A DNA stretch of 64,000 nucleotides, taken from the NCBI GenBank assembly GCA_030682475.1, contig JAUXOA010000107.1, positions 1-64,000 of the forward strand, read 5' to 3'. Source of the stretch: Rhodoferax sp. GTDB lineage: Bacteria > Pseudomonadota > Gammaproteobacteria > Burkholderiales > Burkholderiaceae_C. Shown piece after piece: positions 46,792 to 56,473 of the stretch (position 1 is the stretch's first letter; each line of letters begins with the position of its first letter). A model generated the notes under the pieces. The model was not told where the DNA came from, ran no database searches, and worked only from the letters and a program-made list of their open reading frames with translations. Made by a program: the position numbers and the translations under genes.

Positions 46792-47298
46792 TCAATGCAA
46801 TGAACAGATCGCTGCCGATGGGGCGTCGCCAAGCGCTCCAAACCACTGCGGCCAGGCATGTTTGGGCCATTCGGCGGTATCGAACAGGCGGTGAAGAATA
46901 CCCAGCCACTGCCGCAACTCGGTACCGCTCAGCCTCAACTGTGCAGTGCCTGTTGCCCGCCACTTGAAGGTTAAGGTATAGCCATACAGGCTTCGCGCCA
47001 AATCTACCGCTTCCAGCAAAGCTTCACCCTTCGCCACCGTGGCTTCTACCGGCCGGCCGGGTTTGAGTTGTGCCTGCGCGGCCGCCTGCTCCCACGCATG
47101 CAGGCTGGGTACGGACTGTCCTGCGGCCTGGATTTTCAGATCATCCTCCAGCCAGTTGCTCAAGGCACCCGCCAAGCGATTGGCCAGGCGTTGCGTGAGC
47201 CAAAGCAACAGCACCTTGCCATCGCTGTCTTGCACACTCAGGCAGATGCGGTCTTGCGTCGGGTCAAAACACTGCGTAATTTTTTGGACAATAAACAT
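46792..47298 (-). CDS. Hypothetical protein at the edge of the T1SS island
   Basis: A 168-residue protein from ATG 47298 (an upstream start at 47325 is possible). I do not recognise the family. It has no signal peptide or membrane helix. It has helix-rich blocks VLLLWLTQRLANRLAGALSNWLEDDLK and LSGTELRQWLGILHRLFDTAEWPKHAWPQWFG and a beta-like N-terminus MFIVQKITQCFDPTQDRICLSVQ. It is convergent with the TolC gene (58-base gap). Possibly linked to the T1SS. Confidence 0.6.
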   Translation of the reverse strand: MFIVQKITQCFDPTQDRICLSVQDSDGKVLLLWLTQRLANRLAGALSNWLEDDLKIQAAGQSVPSLHAWEQAAAQAQLKPGRPVEATVAKGEALLEAVDLARSLYGYTLTFKWRATGTAQLRLSGTELRQWLGILHRLFDTAEWPKHAWPQWFGALGDAPSAAICSLH

Positions 47299-47394
47299 AG
47301 CCCTTACTCCTTGCCGCCTATGCATAAAGGGGTCAAACCCGTTTTATCATGCTTTCGCTTTCGACGTTCCAAGCTCGGCAGGCTGCCAGGCAGA

Positions 47395-48693
47395 TCAGTG
47401 CAGCGCCCGCTCCAGAAAGTCAGCGGCTCTCAGGCATTGGCGGTCTGCGCGCGGCCCGCCAATGATTTGCAGACCCATCGGGTTGCCAGTCACGCCCACG
47501 GCGCCCGCTACATTCACGCAAGGCAAACCCAGCAGCGTCCAGGCGCGGTTGAACGTGGAAACGCCCGTGCTATCAAACCCCAGCGGCGCTTCGTCGGGTG
47601 CGCTGGGCGTCATCAACACGTCAAACTGACTGAGCCAGTCGACACCGGCCCAGCGCGCCGCAGCGGCGGTATTTTGCGCCGCTTCATAGGCCCGCGCACT
47701 GATGTGGCGCGCGGCGAGCAGGTAGTCGCGCAGTACCGCCGACAGCGCCTGTGGGTGCCGGTCCAGTTGGTCGACCTCGCGCGCCAGTGCGCGCCAGGCT
47801 TCGTAGCCCTGGATCACATCCTGCGCCTCAAACACGTTTTTCATCCAGGCTGGCAGGGTGACGCTTAGCACCTCGGCACCGGCCGCCCGTAACGCCTGGC
47901 AGCCGGTTCCTATCGCCAACTGCGCGCTGGGCGATACCTGGCCCCAAGGGTAGGACTCGGGCACCCCGACCCGCCACGGCCGGGTCGGCGTTTCATCCTG
48001 TGCTGGCTCAAGCGCCAGCGCATGACCGCTCACGGCTTGGGCAAACCAGGCCACCTCGGACACGCTGGGCGCAAACAGGCCGACGGTGTCAAGCGACCAC
48101 GAAAAGCATTTGAGGCCAGCCGTCGGCAACAGGGTAAAGCTGGGCTTGAAACCGGTGACGCCGCAGTACGACGCCGGACGAATGATGGAGCCGCCGGTTT
48201 GGCTGCCAATCGCAAAAGACACGAGGCCGGCCGCGACCGCCGCCGCCGATCCGGCTGAAGAGCCGCCCGGCGTGCGACCTGGTGCATTGGGGTTGCGTGT
48301 GGCGGTCGGGTTGAGAAAAGCAAATTCTGTGGTGCTCGATTTTCCGATCACCAGACCACCCGCACGGCGGATGGCGCTAACCATGGCCGCGTCCGTGCGT
48401 GCGTTTGCACCCGCGTAAAGTGGTGAACCATAGCTGGTGGGCAGATCGCAGGTGTCGAAGATGTCCTTGACGGCAACCGCAAGGCCTTGCAGCGGACCCA
48501 CGCGCCCGCTCTGTTTTAGCTGCTCCAGGTGTGCAAGCGCAGTGGGCAGGTCCAGCCGGGCGACAAATGCGCCCAGCGTGGCGTCTGTAGCGTCGATACG
48601 TGCAAAGGTGTCGGCGAGCAGGGTGGCGGCATCGAGGGTGCCCGCCGCCAGTTGTGTGGCGGTGGCAATTGCTGTAAGTGTTTGATGGCTCAT
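47395..48693 (-). CDS. Amidase-signature hydrolase
   Basis: A 432-residue amidase. The Ser-cisSer-Lys triad is visible: GKSSTTEF (Lys region), GGSSAGSAAAVAAGL (cis-Ser) and GSQTGGSIIRPASYCGVTGFKPSF (nucleophile serine region). The start at 48693 (MSHQTLTAIATATQLAAG) gives the family N-terminus. The substrate is unknown; the similarity is to general amidases rather than GatA. It is divergent from clpS across a 289-base gap in which I see no gene. Confidence 0.9.
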   Translation of the reverse strand: MSHQTLTAIATATQLAAGTLDAATLLADTFARIDATDATLGAFVARLDLPTALAHLEQLKQSGRVGPLQGLAVAVKDIFDTCDLPTSYGSPLYAGANARTDAAMVSAIRRAGGLVIGKSSTTEFAFLNPTATRNPNAPGRTPGGSSAGSAAAVAAGLVSFAIGSQTGGSIIRPASYCGVTGFKPSFTLLPTAGLKCFSWSLDTVGLFAPSVSEVAWFAQAVSGHALALEPAQDETPTRPWRVGVPESYPWGQVSPSAQLAIGTGCQALRAAGAEVLSVTLPAWMKNVFEAQDVIQGYEAWRALAREVDQLDRHPQALSAVLRDYLLAARHISARAYEAAQNTAAAARWAGVDWLSQFDVLMTPSAPDEAPLGFDSTGVSTFNRAWTLLGLPCVNVAGAVGVTGNPMGLQIIGGPRADRQCLRAADFLERALH

Positions 48694-48982
48694 GCTGCAA
48701 AAAAAAGTGGTAGCGCGCATGGTGGAGTAGTCCTCCACCCCCGACTACGGGCGGCTTTCCGTGATGCTGCAAAGCCGCTTCGACAGGCAGCTTTGATACG
48801 AACAGTGCAGAATATGCACTTCGGCAAGAGATTATGAAGCATGGCGAATTCACCCTTCGCCCAAGTTTATCTGGCCTGTTGGTTTTGAGCGGTTTTTTGT
48901 TTTCCTTGCTTGAATATAGTAAAACTGTCACCAATTCACCCTTGGCGCTGCAGCGCTTCGGTACGCTCGATAGAATGAAATC

Positions 48983-49345
48983 ATGGCAAGCAAATCTCCC
49001 GTAATTCCCCCAGCTCCGCCGGTTCATCAACCTGACCGGGATGATGGGGGCTCAGTTGTGCTCGAGCGGCGAACGCAGAAGGTCCAGCCGCCGCAGCTGT
49101 ACCAGGTGGTCATGCTCAATGATGACTACACGCCGATGGAGTTTGTGGTGGTGGTGATCCAGGAATTTTTTGGCAAGGATCTTGAGGCGGCAACGCAAAT
49201 CATGCTCAAGATCCATCTGGACGGGAAAGGTGTTTGCGGGGTTTATTCCAGGGATGTGGCAGCCACCAGGGCGGACCAGGTTCTTGAGGCGGCAGCGAAG
49301 GCCGGGCACCCGTTGAAGTGCGTCAGTGAGCCGGTTGATACTTGA
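48983..49345 (+). CDS. clpS: ClpS, N-degron adaptor of ClpAP
   Basis: A 120-residue adaptor. The core [65 protein letters not shown] has the conserved NDDxTPMEFV and the substrate-binding region. It directs N-end-rule substrates to ClpA. clpA follows after a gap of about 190 bases filled with a dispersed repeat. Confidence 0.95.
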   Translation: MASKSPVIPPAPPVHQPDRDDGGSVVLERRTQKVQPPQLYQVVMLNDDYTPMEFVVVVIQEFFGKDLEAATQIMLKIHLDGKGVCGVYSRDVAATRADQVLEAAAKAGHPLKCVSEPVDT

Positions 49346-49349
49346 AAAT

Positions 49350-49460
49350 TTGCGGGACAGACCGAATCTTGAGACTTTGCGGGACAGACCGCAGTTACGC
49401 GAAGCGAACAAGCCCTGTCCCCAACTGATCGTCATTCGCAGGCTCTGTCCTCAACTGATT
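49350..49460 (+). repeat. Dispersed GGGACAGA repeat, copy 3 (clpS-clpA gap)
   Basis: Two GCGGGACAGACC units at about 49352 and 49380 are followed by GCGAAGCGAACAAGCCCTGTCCCC and by CAGGCTCTGTCCTCAACTGA. The GGGACAG/CTGTCCC words are inverted, so a hairpin can form. It matches the copies at 2805-2942 and 23589-23656 and sits between the co-functional clpS and clpA genes. Confidence 0.8.
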
Positions 49461-49533
49461 AAGCCTCGGCGCGGAATTGGTATTGAAATCGGATTACAGT
49501 TAACCATCAAAGCAAGGCTAAAAAGGAAATTAC

Positions 49534-51855
49534 ATGATTGCCCAAGAATTGGAAGTCAGCCTTCACATGGCGTTTGTCGAGGCGCGCCAGCAGCGTCATG
49601 AGTTCATCACGGTGGAGCACTTGCTGCTCGCCTTGCTGGACAACCCCAGCGCAGCTGAAGTGTTGCGCGCCTGTTCGGCCAATATTGACGACTTGCGCAA
49701 ATCCCTGGCGAACTTCATCAAGGACAACACGCCGCAAGTGGCTGGTTCAGACGATGTGGATACGCAGCCCACCCTGGGCTTTCAGCGCGTGATTCAGCGC
49801 GCCATCATGCATGTGCAGTCCACCGGCAGCGGCAAGAAGGAAGTGACCGGCGCCAATGTGCTGGTGGCGATATTTGGCGAGAAAGACTCGCACGCGGTGT
49901 ATTACCTGCATCAGCAGGGGGTGACCCGACTGGATGTGGTGAACTTCATTGCGCACGGCATCAAGAAAAGTGATCCACCGGAGTCGTCCAAAGCGGGCGA
50001 AAGCCAGACTGAGAGCGAAGAAGGTGCGGCTGAGAAAAATGAGAAGTCTTCGCCGCTGGAGCAGTACACCCAGAATCTCAATCAGCTGGCCAGGGACGGC
50101 AAGATTGACCCCCTGATCGGGCGTGATTACGAAGTCGAGCGCGTGATCCAGATTTTGTGTCGCCGCCGCAAGAACAACCCCTTGCTCGTAGGTGAGGCCG
50201 GTGTCGGTAAAACAGCTATTGCAGAAGGCCTGGCCTGGCGTATCACGCAGAAGGATGTGCCTGAAATTCTGGCCGAATCCATGGTCTATTCGCTCGACAT
50301 GGGTGCTTTGCTGGCAGGTACCAAATACCGGGGCGATTTTGAGCAGCGGCTCAAAGGTGTTTTGAAGTCGCTGAAAGACAAGCCCAATGCCATTTTGTTC
50401 ATTGATGAAATTCACACGCTGATTGGTGCCGGTGCGGCGTCGGGCGGCACACTGGATGCGTCCAATTTGCTCAAGCCGGGATTAAGTTCGGGTGCGCTCA
50501 AGTGCATTGGCGCGACCACCTTTACTGAATACCGTGGCATCTTCGAGAAGGACGCCGCGCTGTCGCGCCGTTTCCAGAAAATCGATGTGGTCGAGCCCAC
50601 CGTCGAGCAGACGGTGGAAATTCTCAAAGGCCTCAAGTCCCGTTTTGAAGAGCATCACAACGTCAAGTACGCGGTGGCTGCATTGCAGGCGGCGGCAGAG
50701 CTGAGCGCCAAGTACATCAATGACCGCCATCTGCCGGACAAGGCGATTGATGTGATTGACGAGGCGGGTGCCGCGCAACGCATTCTGCCGCCCTCCAAAC
50801 GCAAGAAGATCATCAGCAAGACCGAAGTTGAGGAAATTGTGGCCAAGATCGCCCGCATTCCACCGGCCAATGTGTCCAATGACGATCGCGGCAAGCTCAG
50901 AACGCTGGAGCGGGATCTCAAGAATGTGGTGTTCGGGCAAGACAAGGCGATTGACATGCTGGCATCGGCCGTGAAGATGGCGCGCTCCGGTTTGGGCAAG
51001 GGGGACAAGCCGATTGGCTCTTTTTTGTTCAGCGGTCCCACTGGGGTCGGTAAAACCGAGGCTGCCAAACAGCTGGCCTACATCATGGGCATTGATCTCA
51101 TTCGCTTTGACATGAGTGAGTACATGGAACGCCATGCCGTGAGCCGCCTGATTGGCGCGCCACCGGGCTATGTGGGGTTTGATCAGGGCGGGCTGCTGAC
51201 CGAAGCTGTCACGAAGAAGCCGCACTGTGTGCTGTTGCTCGATGAGATCGAGAAGGCGCATCCGGACATCTTCAATGTGTTGTTACAGGTGATGGACCAC
51301 GGCACCTTGACTGACAACAATGGACGCAAGGCTGACTTCCGCAACGTCATCATCATCATGACCACCAACGCCGGTGCCGAAGCCATGAACAAGGCGATCA
51401 TGGGATTTACCAATGTGCGAGAAGCGGGCGACGAGATGGCGGACATCAAACGTCTGTTCACGCCTGAATTCCGCAACCGGCTTGATGCCGTTGTCAGCTT
51501 CAAGGCCTTGGATGAGATCGTCATCATGCGGGTGGTTGACAAGTTCTTGCTGCAGTTGGAAGCCCAGTTGGCCGACAAAAAAGTGGACGTCACCTTTACC
51601 GACAAACTGCGCAAACACCTGGCCAAGAAAGGCTTTGATCCGCTGATGGGAGCGCGTCCGATGCAGCGTTTGATTCAAGACACGATTCGCCGCGCGCTGG
51701 CCGACGAATTACTCTTCGGCCGCCTGACCGACGGCGGCCGCCTGACGGTGGACCTGGACGACAAGGATGAAAGCAAGACCGAGGTCTTGCTCGATATTCA
51801 GCCCTTGCCCAAGAGAGAGGGCAAGCCCAAGGTGCAAGAGGTGACGGCAGGCTAG
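49534..51855 (+). CDS. clpA: ClpA, ATPase subunit of the ClpAP protease
   Basis: A 773-residue Hsp100 protein with an N-domain (about residues 1-140) and two AAA+ modules: first Walker [17 protein letters not shown] and [11 protein letters not shown], second Walker [16 protein letters not shown] and [23 protein letters not shown]. The IGL/F-type ClpP-docking loop is in the second module (about residue 610). AAAGGAAAT before the ATG serves as ribosome-binding site. ClpP is not in the window. Confidence 0.96.
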   Translation: MIAQELEVSLHMAFVEARQQRHEFITVEHLLLALLDNPSAAEVLRACSANIDDLRKSLANFIKDNTPQVAGSDDVDTQPTLGFQRVIQRAIMHVQSTGSGKKEVTGANVLVAIFGEKDSHAVYYLHQQGVTRLDVVNFIAHGIKKSDPPESSKAGESQTESEEGAAEKNEKSSPLEQYTQNLNQLARDGKIDPLIGRDYEVERVIQILCRRRKNNPLLVGEAGVGKTAIAEGLAWRITQKDVPEILAESMVYSLDMGALLAGTKYRGDFEQRLKGVLKSLKDKPNAILFIDEIHTLIGAGAASGGTLDASNLLKPGLSSGALKCIGATTFTEYRGIFEKDAALSRRFQKIDVVEPTVEQTVEILKGLKSRFEEHHNVKYAVAALQAAAELSAKYINDRHLPDKAIDVIDEAGAAQRILPPSKRKKIISKTEVEEIVAKIARIPPANVSNDDRGKLRTLERDLKNVVFGQDKAIDMLASAVKMARSGLGKGDKPIGSFLFSGPTGVGKTEAAKQLAYIMGIDLIRFDMSEYMERHAVSRLIGAPPGYVGFDQGGLLTEAVTKKPHCVLLLDEIEKAHPDIFNVLLQVMDHGTLTDNNGRKADFRNVIIIMTTNAGAEAMNKAIMGFTNVREAGDEMADIKRLFTPEFRNRLDAVVSFKALDEIVIMRVVDKFLLQLEAQLADKKVDVTFTDKLRKHLAKKGFDPLMGARPMQRLIQDTIRRALADELLFGRLTDGGRLTVDLDDKDESKTEVLLDIQPLPKREGKPKVQEVTAG

Positions 51856-51887
51856 CCAGGGCGTCGGCGAATTTGAGTTCGCGTGGC

Positions 51888-52931
51888 CTACTTGAAGCCG
51901 ACGCGGTCGAGCATTTGCTGCACCTTGACCTGATTCATTCCTACCACACTGATGGGAATGGTTTCGCTCTTGAAGCTGCCGCCTGTCATGGCCTGCAGGG
52001 CGGGGTTGCTGATTTTCATGCCTTTGACCACCGGCCATTCGTTATTGCCGTTGGCAAAATGATCCTGCGCTGGTGCGCTGGCCAGATATTCCAGAAATTT
52101 GATGGCGTTGGCCGGGTTCTTGGCATTTTTAGCCATCGCGCCACCGGCGATGTTGACGTGTGTACCCCAGGATGCCTGGTTCGGGAAAACAATACCGACA
52201 CGGTCCATGATGGCCTTGTCCTCGGCTTTGTCCGAGCGCATGATGCGGGCGAGGTAGTAGCTGTTAGTCACTGCAATGCCGCATTCGCCGGCGGCAACCG
52301 CTTTGATCTGGTCGGTGTCGCCGCCTTTGGGTGTGCGAGCCATGTTGTCGACCATGCCTTTGAGCCAAGCCTCAGCTTTTTGCGCACCCAGATGCTCGGT
52401 CACGGCACCAAAAAGGGACAGGTTGTAGGGATGTGATCCGGAGCGGATGCACAGTTTGCCCTTGTTTTTGGGATCACCCAATTCTTCGTAGGTATCGACG
52501 TCGTCTTTTTTAACTTTCACTTTGTCGTACACGATGACACGGGCGCGGGTTGAAAAACCGAACCACGGGGAGGCACCGTCAGAAGATGCTTTGCCGCGCA
52601 AATGAACGGGAATAGTTTGGTCAAGCACCTTGGACTTGACGGGCTGGAACAGTCCTTCAATTTCGCCTTTCCACAAACGCGCAGCGTCCACCAGCAGAAT
52701 CACGTCGGCGGGTGATGCGCTCCCTTCCGCCTTGAGACGGGCCAGAATGCCGGCATCATCTGCATCGACCCGATTGATCTTGATGCCTGTGGCTTGGGCG
52801 AAGTTGCTGTAGAGCGCTTCGTCCGTCGGGTAATGACGGGCTGAGTAGATGTTGACGACCTGGTCTTGTGCTTGAGCGGCAGTGCAGGCGAGCAAAATGG
52901 CGCAGGTAAGCGGGATGTGTTTCTTGAACAT
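51888..52931 (-). CDS. Periplasmic Fe(III)-type substrate-binding protein (FbpA-like)
   Basis: A 347-residue binding protein with a signal peptide (CAILLACTAAQAQDQ). VVNIYSARHYPTDEALYSNFAQATGIKINRVDADDAGILARLKAEG and the later WFGFSTRARVIVYDKVKV are typical of FbpA/FutA-type iron binders. No permease or ATPase is adjacent, so the transporter partners are elsewhere or lost. A candidate Fur box lies upstream. Confidence 0.88.
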   Translation of the reverse strand: MFKKHIPLTCAILLACTAAQAQDQVVNIYSARHYPTDEALYSNFAQATGIKINRVDADDAGILARLKAEGSASPADVILLVDAARLWKGEIEGLFQPVKSKVLDQTIPVHLRGKASSDGASPWFGFSTRARVIVYDKVKVKKDDVDTYEELGDPKNKGKLCIRSGSHPYNLSLFGAVTEHLGAQKAEAWLKGMVDNMARTPKGGDTDQIKAVAAGECGIAVTNSYYLARIMRSDKAEDKAIMDRVGIVFPNQASWGTHVNIAGGAMAKNAKNPANAIKFLEYLASAPAQDHFANGNNEWPVVKGMKISNPALQAMTGGSFKSETIPISVVGMNQVKVQQMLDRVGFK

Positions 52932-52972
52932 GTTGTTTCCTTCCAAAAATTGAGTGGTTTTATATTAACACA

Positions 52973-52991
52973 AACACGAATCATTCGCAAC
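52973..52991. promoter_or_regulatory. Candidate Fur box
   Basis: AACACGAATCATTCGCAAC lies 42 bases before the iron-binding-protein gene (minus strand) and 3 bases before the patatin gene. The GAATCATTC core resembles the AATGAGAATCATTCTCATT type of Fur site, but only about 12 of 19 positions match. Confidence 0.4.
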
Positions 52992-52993
52992 AA

Positions 52994-53920
52994 ATGACTT
53001 TTAGTAAATTTAATTTCAGACGCATGTCCCTGCTGCTGGCGGCGCTGTGGCTGGTCGGGTGTGCGTCCGGGCCGGTGTCGACAATACCACCTGATGCGCC
53101 TGCTGCGGTGCAAGCGACACCTAAAAAACCGCTCAAAATCGGTTTGGTGCTGGGCGGCGGCGCGGCCCGGGGCTTTGCGCATATTGGGGTGATTCAGGTG
53201 CTGGAAGAGGCGGGTATCCGCCCCAGCCTTGTGGTGGGCACCTCCGCCGGCAGTCTGGTGGCGGCCTTTTATGCCAGTGGCAAGACCGGGGCCCAGTTGC
53301 AACAAGTGGCTGAAACCATGGAAGAGGCCACTTTTGCCGACTGGACTTTGCCTATTTTCAGTCGTGGCATGTTGCGCGGCGAGGCTTTGGCGCGCTACGT
53401 CAGCGCACAGGTCAACGGTCGGCTGATTGAAAACATGGCTCTGCCATTGGGTATTGTGGCGACCGATCTCAACAGTGGTCAGGGCGTGCTGTTTCAGCGG
53501 GGGGATACGGCCACGGCAGTGCGTGCCTCAAGCGCCGTACCCGCCCTGTTTCAGCCGGTCAAAATAGCTGGCCGCGAGTATGTGGACGGCGGACTGGTGT
53601 CGCCAGTGCCGGTGCGCTACGCCCGCCAGATGGGTGCGGAGCTGGTCATTGCCGTCGATATTTCCAGCCCGCCAGAAGGCAACGCTGCAAGCGACTCCCT
53701 GCAAATTTTGTTGCAAACCTTCTCCATCATGGGCAAAAGCATCAACACCTTTGAACTGCGTGAAGCCGATGTGGTGGTGCGTCCTTCACTGGTCGGGGTG
53801 GCGAGCTCGGATTTTGGTGCACGGCGCCGCGCGATCGAGGCGGGTCGGGTGGCGATGCAGGCATTGTTGCCCCAACTGCGGGCGGCCATGCATGCTCACG
53901 AGTTTGGACCGAAGCCATAA
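52994..53920 (+). CDS. Patatin-like phospholipase lipoprotein
   Basis: A 308-residue lipoprotein with a lipobox (LWLVGC, cysteine about residue 23) and a patatin domain: oxyanion motif GGGAARGFAHIGV, nucleophile GTSAG and DGGLVSPVP with the catalytic aspartate. The likely activity is hydrolysis of phospholipids or lysophospholipids, which would fit the neighbouring lipid-remodelling genes. Its 3' end overlaps the convergent olsA-like gene by 25 bases. Confidence 0.88.
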   Translation: MTFSKFNFRRMSLLLAALWLVGCASGPVSTIPPDAPAAVQATPKKPLKIGLVLGGGAARGFAHIGVIQVLEEAGIRPSLVVGTSAGSLVAAFYASGKTGAQLQQVAETMEEATFADWTLPIFSRGMLRGEALARYVSAQVNGRLIENMALPLGIVATDLNSGQGVLFQRGDTATAVRASSAVPALFQPVKIAGREYVDGGLVSPVPVRYARQMGAELVIAVDISSPPEGNAASDSLQILLQTFSIMGKSINTFELREADVVVRPSLVGVASSDFGARRRAIEAGRVAMQALLPQLRAAMHAHEFGPKP

Positions 53921-54681
53921 CGGTGACGTGCCAGTTGCCCACGAATGCTCTGATGGGCTTGATGGGCCAGCGATTTTCGGGTCTGACCCTGTGAATAGAG
54001 GCGCTCTCCAATGTGCACATGGGTTCTGATCGTGGTTCTTGCCATCACCTGTCGCAGCGAAGACACCAGCGTCATGTTACCTATGAAAAGTGCGGCATCA
54101 GTGGGCAAGCCGGTAGCTCCATGCACATACCTCAAAGTTACCGGTTGAACGTGGGTCTGGGCCTTGATCGCACTCTCGAAAATGTTGGAATGAAAGACCG
54201 CCAGATCAGAGCCATCGCTGCTGGTGCCCTCCGGGAACGCGACCACCGAATAGCCCTGCTCGAACGCCTTCATCGTGCCCTCAACCATCGCTCGGGTAGA
54301 CCTCGGTGACGAACGTTCCACAAAGATGGTTTCACAGGCCTGCGCCATCGAGCCGACCAGCGGCCAGCGTTGGACTTCGGCTTTGGCGACAAACACGCCG
54401 GGCATCAGCGACTGGATGACCAGAATGTCAAGCCATGACAGGTGATTGGCCACCACCAGCCCAGCGCAGGTAGTGGACGACGACCCATCGCACTGGACCT
54501 CAATGTCCAAAATCAGCAACACCCTCCTGGCCCAGCGTTGAATTTGCTCGAGTTTGTCGTCCCGGTGAAGCTGCGGAAAGTGCAGCCACAAAACCAGACC
54601 ACCCCTGATGAACTCAGCCATGAATCGCAGAAGCTTGACGAGCGGGAAGCCGCTCAAAGAAGTCAATCTGGCAATGGCCAT
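53896..54681 (-). CDS. OlsA-like acyltransferase (lyso-ornithine lipid O-acyltransferase / PlsC family)
   Basis: A 261-residue membrane-associated acyltransferase from ATG 54681 (a longer frame starts at 54759). PlsC motifs are NHLSWLD (the HX4D catalytic pair) and FPEGTSSDG. The family includes both lysophosphatidic acid acyltransferases and OlsA. With olsB next door, OlsA is the likely role: adding the second acyl chain to lyso-ornithine lipid. The gene lies downstream of a Pho-box-like site on the same strand. Confidence 0.8.
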   Translation of the reverse strand: MAIARLTSLSGFPLVKLLRFMAEFIRGGLVLWLHFPQLHRDDKLEQIQRWARRVLLILDIEVQCDGSSSTTCAGLVVANHLSWLDILVIQSLMPGVFVAKAEVQRWPLVGSMAQACETIFVERSSPRSTRAMVEGTMKAFEQGYSVVAFPEGTSSDGSDLAVFHSNIFESAIKAQTHVQPVTLRYVHGATGLPTDAALFIGNMTLVSSLRQVMARTTIRTHVHIGERLYSQGQTRKSLAHQAHQSIRGQLARHRYGFGPNS

Positions 54682-54871
54682 GACGCCGGGCACAGGGTTA
54701 AAAGTGAGCGTGTCAGCTCTGAAAACGGAAACGCTGCAAAACAAGGAATTCGAGGACACCCCAGACCATACAGGCCGGGATTGCCATGACGCGAAAGAAG
54801 GCGGTTTTATGTAACATGGTGTGAGAGCTTGAAACCCTAGAGTTGCTAGCTACTCAAGTTACGGACCTTAT

Positions 54872-54889
54872 ATGACACCTTCGTGTCAG
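54872..54889 (-). promoter_or_regulatory. Candidate Pho box of the olsA-like gene
   Basis: Read on the minus strand this is CTGACACGAAGGTGTCAT, two 7-base halves separated by 4 bases, close to CTGTCATAWAWCTGTCAT. It is also a perfect inverted repeat (TGACAC/GTGTCA), so a plain hairpin or other operator is possible. It lies about 190 bases before the chosen olsA start and also overlaps the presumed start of the hydrolase on the other strand. Confidence 0.45.
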
Positions 54890-55551
54890 TGCAAAATTAC
54901 GACGCGAGCACGCTCAAATGTTGCATTCGCGGCCGCAGCGCGTGCTTCGCCAGCACCAATTGCTACTGGATTTTTCTGCGTGGCCTGACCCGGGAGCGCA
55001 GGCCCTGGGGCGGCTTCATGGGTCAATTTCAATACGCTCTGTCGGGCCGCCGGGTGGTGGCGCTGGACCTGCCGGGTAACGGCTACCTGCATCAGCAGTG
55101 CAGCCCTCTGCGGGTCCAGGACCTGGTGGCTCACTGTCGGGCTCAGCTCGCGTTGCGCAGCATTGAGCCACCCTACGGTTTGCTGGCCATGTCGCTCGGC
55201 GCCATGGTTGCGGTGGCTTGGGCCGACGCCTATCCGCAGGAAGTGGCCGCCAATGTGCTCATCAACACCAGCACGCGACCCTTCAGTCCGTTTTATCAGC
55301 GCCTTCGGCCCACAAACTATGGCGCTTTGTTGAAGCTGGCTATGTTGGGTGCTGCGCCTACATTGGTGCTGGCCAGCGAGCAGGATCATCTGGTCTCGGT
55401 TGAATGCTCCAGAGCATTGGCCAGGCATTGGCAGTGCCCCCTGCCTGTCCATGCAGGCGCCGGGCACGATCTGCCGCTGGACAACGGGTATTGGGTTGCT
55501 GCCCAGGTTCAGGAATGGCTGATGGCAGGTCCCGGTTTCTCTGTCACGTAA
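54883..55551 (+). pseudogene. Alpha/beta hydrolase with a likely internal deletion
   Basis: A 222-residue alpha/beta hydrolase-like frame. The nucleophile elbow AMSLG (serine about 104), a later acid in ASEQDHL and the histidine GAGHDLP are present. However, the segment between LLKLAMLG and AAPTLVLAS (junction near residue 156) is very short; related hydrolases, as I recall them, have about 70-80 residues of cap and helices there. An in-frame deletion is likely. The N-terminus is also uncertain, since the GTG start lies in a Pho-like site. It may be inactive. Confidence 0.5.
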
Positions 55552-55580
55552 ATGTCATTCAATTGCCATCGCACCGTAAC
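55541..55580 (+). promoter_or_regulatory. Pho-box array upstream of olsB
   Basis: CTGTCAC (55541), ATGTCAT (55552), TTGCCAT (55563) and CCGTAAC (55574) are spaced exactly 11 bases apart. The first two give CTGTCACGTAAATGTCAT, a strong match to the PhoB-binding consensus. The array spans the stop codon of the upstream hydrolase and ends 45 bases before olsB. It predicts phosphate-starvation induction of olsB and the following plcP-like gene. Confidence 0.75.
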
Positions 55581-55624
55581 CTAAGGCCGCCAATATTCGG
55601 GGATGCAACAAAAAAGGAGAGAAA

Positions 55625-56473
55625 ATGAAAGAGCTGCCCAACCCCACCTTTCCCTTGTCCCCGGTGTCCTTGCCCAGGGGCTTGCTGCACCGATTTCATA
55701 CACGTCGCCAGGGAGCGAGTCAAGCCCCCGTGCCGCCGACTGAGCGCGGCGGTCTGGCGGTTTCGTGGGCCCGGCACATTGACGAAGTCCGGCAAGCGCA
55801 GCGCTTGCGGTTCAGGGTCTTCGCTGACGAGATGGGCGCCCGCTTGAATACGAGCTTGCCCGGGCACGATGTTGATTTGTTCGATAGCTACTGTGAGCAC
55901 CTTCTGGTGCGCGATCAGCTCACCAGGGAGGTGGTGGGAACCTACCGGGTTCTCACGCCCGCGCAAGCCCGGCGCGTGGGCAGCACCTACAGCGATATCG
56001 AGTTTGATCTCACCCGTCTGCGCAGCCTGCGCGAGCGCATGGTCGAACTCGGGCGCAGTTGTGTGCATCCTGACTATCGCCACGGCGGGGTCATCATGGC
56101 TTTGTGGGGTGCGCTGGCTGAGTTCATGGTGCGCAACAAACTCGACACCATGATTGGCTGCGCGAGCATTCCCATGCTGCATAACGGTATCGTTAGCGGC
56201 GACGTGGCGGCCAGCATCTGGCGCCAGCTCAAACAGAGCCACCTGGCGCCCATTGAGCACCACGTGCGCCCGCGCCTGCCGTTGCCAGTTGACCAGTTGG
56301 ACAGCAGTTTGATGGTCGATCCACCGGCCTTGATCAAAGGCTATCTGCGCCTGGGCGCCAAGGTTTTGGGTGCCCCCGCCTGGGACCCGGACTTCAATAC
56401 GGCCGATCTTCCCATGATGATGCGCATCAATGATCTGCCTCCGCGCTACCGCAAACATTTCCTGGGTACGTAA
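55625..56473 (+). CDS. olsB: OlsB, ornithine N-acyltransferase (ornithine-lipid synthesis)
   Basis: A 282-residue GNAT-fold acyltransferase. IDEVRQAQRLRFRVFADEMGARLNT and DSYCEHLLVRDQLTREVVGTYRVLTPAQARRVGSTYSDIEFDLTRL followed by MVELGRSCVHPDYRHGGVIMALWGALAEFMVRN match the OlsB/HlyA-type acyltransferase family. It makes lyso-ornithine lipid, a phosphorus-free membrane lipid typical of phosphate limitation. A Pho-box array precedes it. Its last base is shared with the next gene (1-base overlap). Confidence 0.87.
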   Translation: MKELPNPTFPLSPVSLPRGLLHRFHTRRQGASQAPVPPTERGGLAVSWARHIDEVRQAQRLRFRVFADEMGARLNTSLPGHDVDLFDSYCEHLLVRDQLTREVVGTYRVLTPAQARRVGSTYSDIEFDLTRLRSLRERMVELGRSCVHPDYRHGGVIMALWGALAEFMVRNKLDTMIGCASIPMLHNGIVSGDVAASIWRQLKQSHLAPIEHHVRPRLPLPVDQLDSSLMVDPPALIKGYLRLGAKVLGAPAWDPDFNTADLPMMMRINDLPPRYRKHFLGT

